This document shows, piece after piece, positions 58,791-64,000 of a stretch of DNA of 64,000 nucleotides. This DNA comes from Cristatella mucedo. Its lineage: Eukaryota > Bryozoa > Phylactolaemata > Cristatellidae. The stretch spans positions 3,381,001 to 3,445,000 of the forward strand of contig WPIO01000034.1 of assembly GCA_009760855.2 (NCBI GenBank), read 5' to 3'. The translations under genes were made by a program, and so were the position numbers. Within the stretch, counting starts at the first letter, position 1. Every line of letters starts with the position of its first letter. The notes below the pieces were generated by a model. The model worked only from the letters and a program-made list of their open reading frames with translations. It was not told the origin of the DNA and did not search any database.

Positions 58791-58970
58791 ACGGGAATCT
58801 GCAGCTGTGCGCCTTCGAGAATCACACGACGGAAAGACGAAGCACGTGCTGCAGCGAGCAGAGCGAGAGAGCGTTCGAAGCGAAGGCGCTGAGCGACTAC
58901 AGCGCCAGCATCCGCCACGAGACCGACGTGATACGCACGCTCCTGTCCAAGACCACTGCCGCCTTCCGGG
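58791..58970 (+). CDS. Glypican core protein, exon 2
   Basis: 180 bp, phase 1 to phase 1, bounded by CACAG| and |GTGAGT. Joined to exon 1 it reads DGNLQLCAFENHTTERRSTC, then CSEQSERAFEAKALSDYSAS and IRHETDVIRTLLSKTTAAFR. The order (G-x-x-L-x-x-C, a variable segment, then T/S-C-C-S followed by an amphipathic helix) is the conserved N-terminal block of the glypican family; the cysteines form structural disulfides in known glypicans. NHT is a potential N-glycosylation site. The next exon would carry the large helical cysteine-rich domain, and the heparan sulfate attachment sites and GPI signal would be near the C-terminus; none is seen before 64000. Confidence 0.85.
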
Positions 58971-59404
58971 GTGAGTCGGGCGCCGCGATCTGCCTTTCAT
59001 TTGGACTCGCCTTTGCTGGCGATGCTGCTCGCTAGCAATTTCGGCGCGCGCCAACGACAAGCCGAACGGGGAGACAATCCGCAGGGCTGCTTTGTTGCGA
59101 ATGGCTCATTTCACCCCGCGTCACGATATTGCTTCGTCGCAATTAGCCCCGAGCGTCGCTAGTCTGCCCGAAAAATCCCAGATGACTGCTGTGGATGCAT
59201 TCATTTAAGAACCTGCGACGTCGCCAGATCTTGGCCACTTGCCCAATGGGAGGGCCGGTTCGCATTCCGTCGTCCATTTCGCGAATGACTCATCGCTTGT
59301 CAAAGCCGGTCGGCTCAAGTTCCCATAAACTTTCTTTGCGACGCCACGCCTTTCCCGAAAATGAAAAAACCATCGCCATTCGGTAGGCAGGCCAGCCCTT
59401 GTAA

Positions 59405-59575
59405 AAAAAATACTAAGGATAGACGAATTTAACAGCCTAATTTTTCATAGCGGCAGAACAAACTTGACGGCTCTGACGCCCTCGTACTGCGGGCAACAAA
59501 AGACATCCCCATGCACGGCTCGAACCCGTCATCTTAGGTCGAGACATGCGAGCTCGTTAGGTCGACGGAAAAGAC
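59405..59575 (-). mobile_element. SINE-1 copy l, diverged
   Basis: Minus-strand copy from TACTAAGGATAGACGAATTT AACAGCC (3' end, in two parts) through a diverged body to GGCTCGAACCCGTCATCTTA, where the reverse B box is GGTTCGAGCC. Confidence 0.7.
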
Positions 59576-60185
59576 GCGCCCGCCGCCGCCAGCGCTGTCG
59601 CGTCAGCTTCTCCACTGTCAGCCTCTGCCTCGGCGGTACTCTCGGGGGTTTCCATGCCCGTCCGCCGACCTCACTGACTCAGGCTCCGAGACTTCCGGCG
59701 AGACTTCCACCGAAGCCAAGTGTGCGTGAGAGTTCGCTGCGTTCACCAAGACAAACCCTGCCATTACACGAGCCTGGCGTGTGTGGCGCCAACTTGGCGG
59801 CATACGCACGCACGCCCAGAGTTTCGGCAAGGGACCTTGATAAACTTCGTCGCGCCGTGTTTTCTTCGAAGTTGTCGTCGGCTTAGGAAATGATTGTGCT
59901 ACCTTTGCTAGCAACGCACGCAGGTTATATTCGTCGGCTTGGAGTTGTGCTTGTTCTGAGGTCATTGGTACTAATGTGAAATGATATCGCGTAGCTTTTA
60001 CGCAGCGCATTCAGAATTGGATGCAATCAAGCCTGTCTGCTAGGCGGCATCCTGGGAGCGGATCCAGAATGGCTGTTCTAAGGTGATAAAGCTCGTATAG
60101 GGAGAAGACTAGGATGTAAATTAACTCGACGGGACGTGGAAAAAGCGGCACTGCTGAGCCTAGCGCCCAGCCCCGATGATGCCAT

Positions 60186-60318
60186 ACATACACGTGCACA
60201 CACATACATTGTATATATATGTATATATATATATATATATGCATATATATGTATGCATATATATGTGCATATATATATATGTATATATATATATTTATGC
60301 ATATACATATATACATAC
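60186..60318. repeat. (TA)n microsatellite with GCATATA interruptions
   Basis: TA dinucleotides with regular TGTATA and TGCATA interruptions, starting in CA-rich sequence. Confidence 0.94.
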
Positions 60319-60754
60319 CGGTAAAATCAAGGTAAACACGCTGTTAGATGTTATGCAGCTTACTGTGCAGGTCAACCGATAGAAAGGTAAACGAATGCGG
60401 ACTTATATAGCTCCCCAAAAACCTTTGGGACATTTGGATGCTTCCTAAGCTTTTTAGGCGTATTGCTTTTTAATGAAACGGAGCCGACACTCTCAGCCTC
60501 CTCAAATTCACCTGCAAGCCATGTACATGTATATATTTGTGCCAAGGCATAATAACGAGTAAATAAAACGCGGAACAGTAGCCAGCGACGACCGCAGGTG
60601 ATAAATAGGCAGACACTTAGCTGCAGGCCACTCGCCGACGTCTCCAGTGTTAGTAGTTAATATCGGATTTGATTTTCAAATTCACCATTGAATAGTTAAA
60701 ATGTGCAATTCATGTGTGTGTAGCGCAGTAAGGGGCCTGCAACCCGGATATCCG

Positions 60755-60925
60755 GTCGCTTCACGCGCCTCGGGGCTCGAGCCCACGAAAGCTTCCGGTC
60801 GCTTCTACAGCTCTGTAGCTTCTTGCCTGAGCCGCGAACTCGGGCGATATATAAATGTACATAAACATATAATTCATTTGTATAGTGGCCTAAGGGAACT
60901 TTGACCCCTAGCTGAGGTCTATCTA
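60755..60925 (-). mobile_element. SINE-2 fragments
   Basis: 60755-60787 matches the tRNA-like part (GCGCCTCGGGGCTCGAGCCC). 60872-60925 matches the LINE-A-like tail in reverse (AATTCATTTGTATAGTGGCC ... AGGGAACTT). About 85 bp of unrelated sequence lies between, so it is a disrupted or composite copy. Confidence 0.55.
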
Positions 60926-61289
60926 TGCCTCGATCGACTTGTAATGAATCTTCTATATCCATAGAGAACTTTGAGATGGTGTCGATGGCTTCAGTTACTG
61001 TACCCGGCCTCCGACTGTTGACTGGGAGGGAGGTCAATAACTCAATAGCATAACGGGTATGCTTTGTACAACGATGCTACCAAGAGGCGGCCTCACTTCC
61101 TTCTCGGTATTGGCGCACGAAACGCTTTCCCGAAATCACTTCTATGCCGGCAAATCTCTTAGAAACATCACAGCGTACTTTTGCAAAACGCTAAAGCGAT
61201 GAAAAGAAGGTCCGAAGCTCCAAAGCCACTTTTCTTAATTTGGGCTTCGCCAGTGAAGATAAGCAGGTCCATCATGCTAAAAGAATGCC

Positions 61290-61290
61290 G

Positions 61291-61326
<36 letters not shown>
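61290..61326 (+). repeat. (CT)n microsatellite
   Basis: Short, pure CT. Confidence 0.95.
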
Positions 61327-61329
<3 letters not shown>

Positions 61330-61417
61330 GAAAGCGAACGAACTGTATCAAGCAACTATGCCACGGCTCGTACGCACGACACTCTCGTGAATACGCAGAA
61401 CACTTTTCCTTGAAACA

Positions 61418-61548
61418 GTGTGAAAGTGTGAAAGTGTGAAAGTGTGAAAGTGTGAAAGTGTGAAAGTGTGAAAGTGTGAAAGTGTGAAAGTGTGAAAGTG
61501 TGAAAGTGTGAAAGTGTGAAAGTGTGAAAGTGTGAAAGTGTGAAAGTG
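61418..61548 (+). repeat. 8-bp tandem array (GTGTGAAA)n, about 16 copies
   Basis: Essentially perfect units, implying recent expansion. The following 150 bp contains a dispersed direct repeat (ACATTTCCGGGACAGTTCAC at about 61564 and 61675) and GATAAGATTCTTAT at 61548 and 61583. Confidence 0.96.
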
Positions 61549-62049
61549 ATAAGATTCTTATTACATTTCCGGGACAGTTCACGATAAGATTCTTATTTGG
61601 CGCCAGAGAGAGACCAGACATTTGCGCCAAGCACGAGACGACCGTCCAGGGAGGACTGTCGTACTGCGGCTCACATTTCCGGGACAGTTCACGAGCAGGG
61701 AGGGCCACAATCGTAGACCGCGCGGCCCACTTTTCGGCGTCATGGACGCTCGGCTAGCGTACACAGTAACTGGGTAAGAGAATTTAACTTTGACCGTGAG
61801 CACGGTTTGCCTCTCGCGCTGGGCTCTCCTCTGGCGAACGTCTTTGCACGAGCTGGCATATGTCTGCCCGCTTGCCTCTCGCAGGGAATAGGAGACGTCA
61901 CCTAAAGCTCTGCACGGCTGTCGCCACGCCCCCCTCGTGCTTCGACTAGCAACGGTGCAGCGGCGAAAGGTTGCGAGGCAAAAACTAATGCGGTCGGCCT
62001 GTGCTCCATTGCGCTGTGTGGGCTGAAGGGATCTCTGACTGGACGACGA

Positions 62050-62076
62050 CGAGAGAGAAAGAGAGACAGAGAGACG

Positions 62077-62116
<40 letters not shown>
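62050..62116 (+). repeat. (GA)n microsatellite
   Basis: GA with GACA and GACGGA interruptions. Confidence 0.93.
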
Positions 62117-62118
<2 letters not shown>

Positions 62119-62204
62119 TCTGCCGCGGCAGGTCCAGTCTCTTTCCCCCCCCCCCGGCCGTGTAGTGGTCCGAGCACTCTTCTATACCTGTCTGCCCTTC
62201 ATAC

Positions 62205-62342
62205 CTCCCTATCTCTCTGTCTCTGTTTCTCTGTGCCTTTCTCTCTGTCTCTGTCTCTCTCTATGTCTCTCTCTGTGTCTCTATGTCTCTATGTCTCTGT
62301 CTCTCTTTCTCTCTCTATGTCTCTCTTTCTCACTCTCACTCT

Positions 62343-62390
<48 letters not shown>
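62205..62390 (+). repeat. (CT)n microsatellite with TGTCTCTA interruptions
   Basis: CTCTGTCT/CTATGTCT-type region followed by nearly pure CT (62340-62390). Confidence 0.95.
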
Positions 62391-62391
<1 letters not shown>

Positions 62392-63710
62392 TACCGTGCA
62401 TGCAAACCTAGCACCGTAATCGTAGGCACTTTCAATTTGTGCAAGCAGGTCGAGCATTAGCAACTTCGGCACTTGGCAACAAACCTGCACTAGACTATTA
62501 ATCAGCTGAACGCATTTTCTCGGATTTGATTCCTAGGCCTAAGTCGAATAGCTGGTGCTGTGCATGGACCGGCGTAGGGAATATCAAGCAAAGCGCGAAA
62601 CGTCACGAATTGTCGTGTGGCTCCCGATTCCCTGACTCCGAGCTATTCCCCGAACATGCATCGCTCGGTGGCGCATATATCCACTCTCTCGTGGCTTAAA
62701 GAGTTTATATGCAGACGCTTCGAGAGTATTAAAGGGCGAGTCTCTGTTTCCGAATACGGCTCATGCCTCCGTGAGACTCCGCTAAATCGCTGGAGAGACA
62801 GAAGCACTACAGCCCTCGCCTAACTACTGTCCTGATCGCGAAACAATGGCACGTGGAGGGGGGTCGAGGAAGAGGGGGATGAGGTGTGTTGGAATTATGG
62901 GCTTCGCTGCCCGGCCGAAACGGTAGCGATTAGTGGAATCGTTGTAGCGATTATAGCTCGACGTCGTTCTCGTAGGCCAAAGGGGAACGCGATAGCTGTT
63001 CATTGTTGTCGTGTTTCACGACCGCGGCCTGCAGAGGCCATTTGTCACGGGCCTGTTGCACTGCTTACTCGGTCTCCCACATTGTGAAAGCCGCTTCTGC
63101 TTTGCCTCGCCGCAGAAGACTTTCCCGGCCTGTAATTGAGCATAAGGAACTCGGCCTTTGAAATCAAAACAGGCTTGCCAACTTCTGGCTGGCTAGCGGC
63201 ACGGTTAATTGTCTCGGCCTGGGTCCCCCCTACTCCAGATCACAATGGGCCAAACATTAATTTCTAGACCGTGGCGAGCTAGCTACTCTGCCTTCTCATT
63301 GTAAACTCGAAAGGCCGATAGAAACTGTATCACAATGGCAGCCCCAGCCAGCTGCGAGCACTCCCTTAAGGGTAATACAAAATATCGCTCACTGTTGTTG
63401 CAGAGCCCATCTCTCACCATTGTCACCCTACTGCGGCTTCGCGGTCCTGGCACCTGTTAGTCCAGGTGACTCGGCTGGCGTAATCTCGTTAGGACAGATG
63501 TTTCCAGTTCAACGCTCCTGCCACTTGCTCTCAGCCATTGCAGCAGGTTCAGCCCTTCGCGGCCCAGGGCTTGCTTGCAGGGATGCTCGCGATGCGTGCA
63601 TCGGTCTACAGCCGCTTGGTCCCATTCGGCGTCCAGACGCTGGCCTCCTCGGAGGAGTCACCCTGCTCGGAGGAGACACGACGAAGCGCGACGTTGCTTC
63701 TTTCGTGTGC

Positions 63711-63796
63711 GTCCGTCGGTCCGGTCCGTCGGTCCGGTCCGTCGGTCCGGTCCGTCCGGTCCGGTCCGTCGGTCCGGTCCGGTCCGTCGGTCAGGC
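63711..63796 (+). repeat. Minisatellite of CGTCGGTCCGGTC units
   Basis: Irregular 8- and 13-bp units of GGTCCGTC and GGTCCGGTCC, six or so longer units. Arg/Ser/Gly/Pro/Val frames here are artefacts. Confidence 0.9.
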
Positions 63797-64000
63797 AGCA
63801 TCTTGCAATGCATGGCTGCTTATTTCTCAGCGACCAGCTCCAGTCAGCCCAGCCAGCAGGCAGTGCCCGCCGTGAAACTGAGGCTGTTAGCACGTGCGTC
63901 GTCGGCATCGGTTGCTTTTTATTGATAATCGCTCCTACTCGCGTCAGACTAGTCGTCCATTCATTGCTGCAGTCGCACTGCTTCTTTGCGGCCTATACGA

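Larger units (their letters stand above)
58971..64000 (+). other. Glypican intron 2 (partial, extends beyond the window)
   Basis: Begins with GTGAGT. Contains a SINE-1 copy, a SINE-2 fragment, TA, CT, GA and 8-bp arrays, and a 14-bp-type array near the end. I searched for the cysteine-rich helical domain expected in the next glypican exon and saw none, so the intron is at least 5 kb. An independent gene inside it was not recognised. Confidence 0.6.

Overview
This window looks like nuclear DNA from an animal, most likely an invertebrate or early-branching chordate. The grounds are spliced coding sequence with GT/AG introns, a glypican gene, tRNA-derived SINEs, L2/CR1-like and R2-like LINEs, a hAT transposase of the BED-finger type, very long CT/GA, GT and TA microsatellites, and GC-rich CpG-dense blocks. 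I cannot assign a phylum from the sequence alone. There is no prokaryotic-style gene organisation, no rRNA or functional tRNA gene, and no CRISPR array. Most long open frames are artefacts of low-complexity repeats or GC-rich DNA.

The only host protein-coding gene I can support is at the right end. Two exons on the + strand (57507-57696 and 58791-58970) splice in phase 1 and encode a signal peptide plus the first part of a glypican core protein, a GPI-anchored heparan sulfate proteoglycan that modulates Wnt, Hedgehog, BMP and FGF signalling. Its start lies at the right edge of an approximately 8 kb GC-rich, CpG-dense block (about 49.3-57.7 kb) that probably holds the promoter and 5' UTR. I found no further exon before 64000, so intron 2 probably runs out of the window.

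The remaining roughly 57 kb is a transposon graveyard between unique spacer DNA. The dominant family is an L2/CR1-like non-LTR retrotransposon ('LINE-A', 19 pieces on both strands) with a conserved 3' hairpin and an (ATT)n or related tail; no copy is intact. A second family with a similar ORF C-terminus ('LINE-B') has three pieces. A fragment with the zinc knuckle of R2-type elements lies at about 16.75-17.24 kb. A tRNA-derived SINE ('SINE-1') has twelve recognisable copies, including one nested in a LINE-A tail and one head-to-head inverted pair inside a LINE-A reverse transcriptase. A second tRNA-derived SINE ('SINE-2') carries a 3' end matching the LINE-A tail, implying mobilisation by LINE-A. 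DNA transposons are a decayed hAT element (24.94-27.25 kb), two probable pogo/Tigger-like remnants, and a 516-bp terminal-inverted-repeat element with an 8-bp target duplication and a telomere-like (TTTAGGG)-type tract inside (47262-47777).

Tandem repeats are abundant: a 1.8-kb hexanucleotide array (42.76-44.56 kb), a 25-copy minisatellite containing CGCTATAATA (10.5-11.0 kb), a 9-bp array (19.7 kb), an 8-bp array (61.4 kb), and many dinucleotide tracts. Several near-perfect palindromes (28.46, 31.95, 51.74 and 52.69 kb) are not explained by the transposons.
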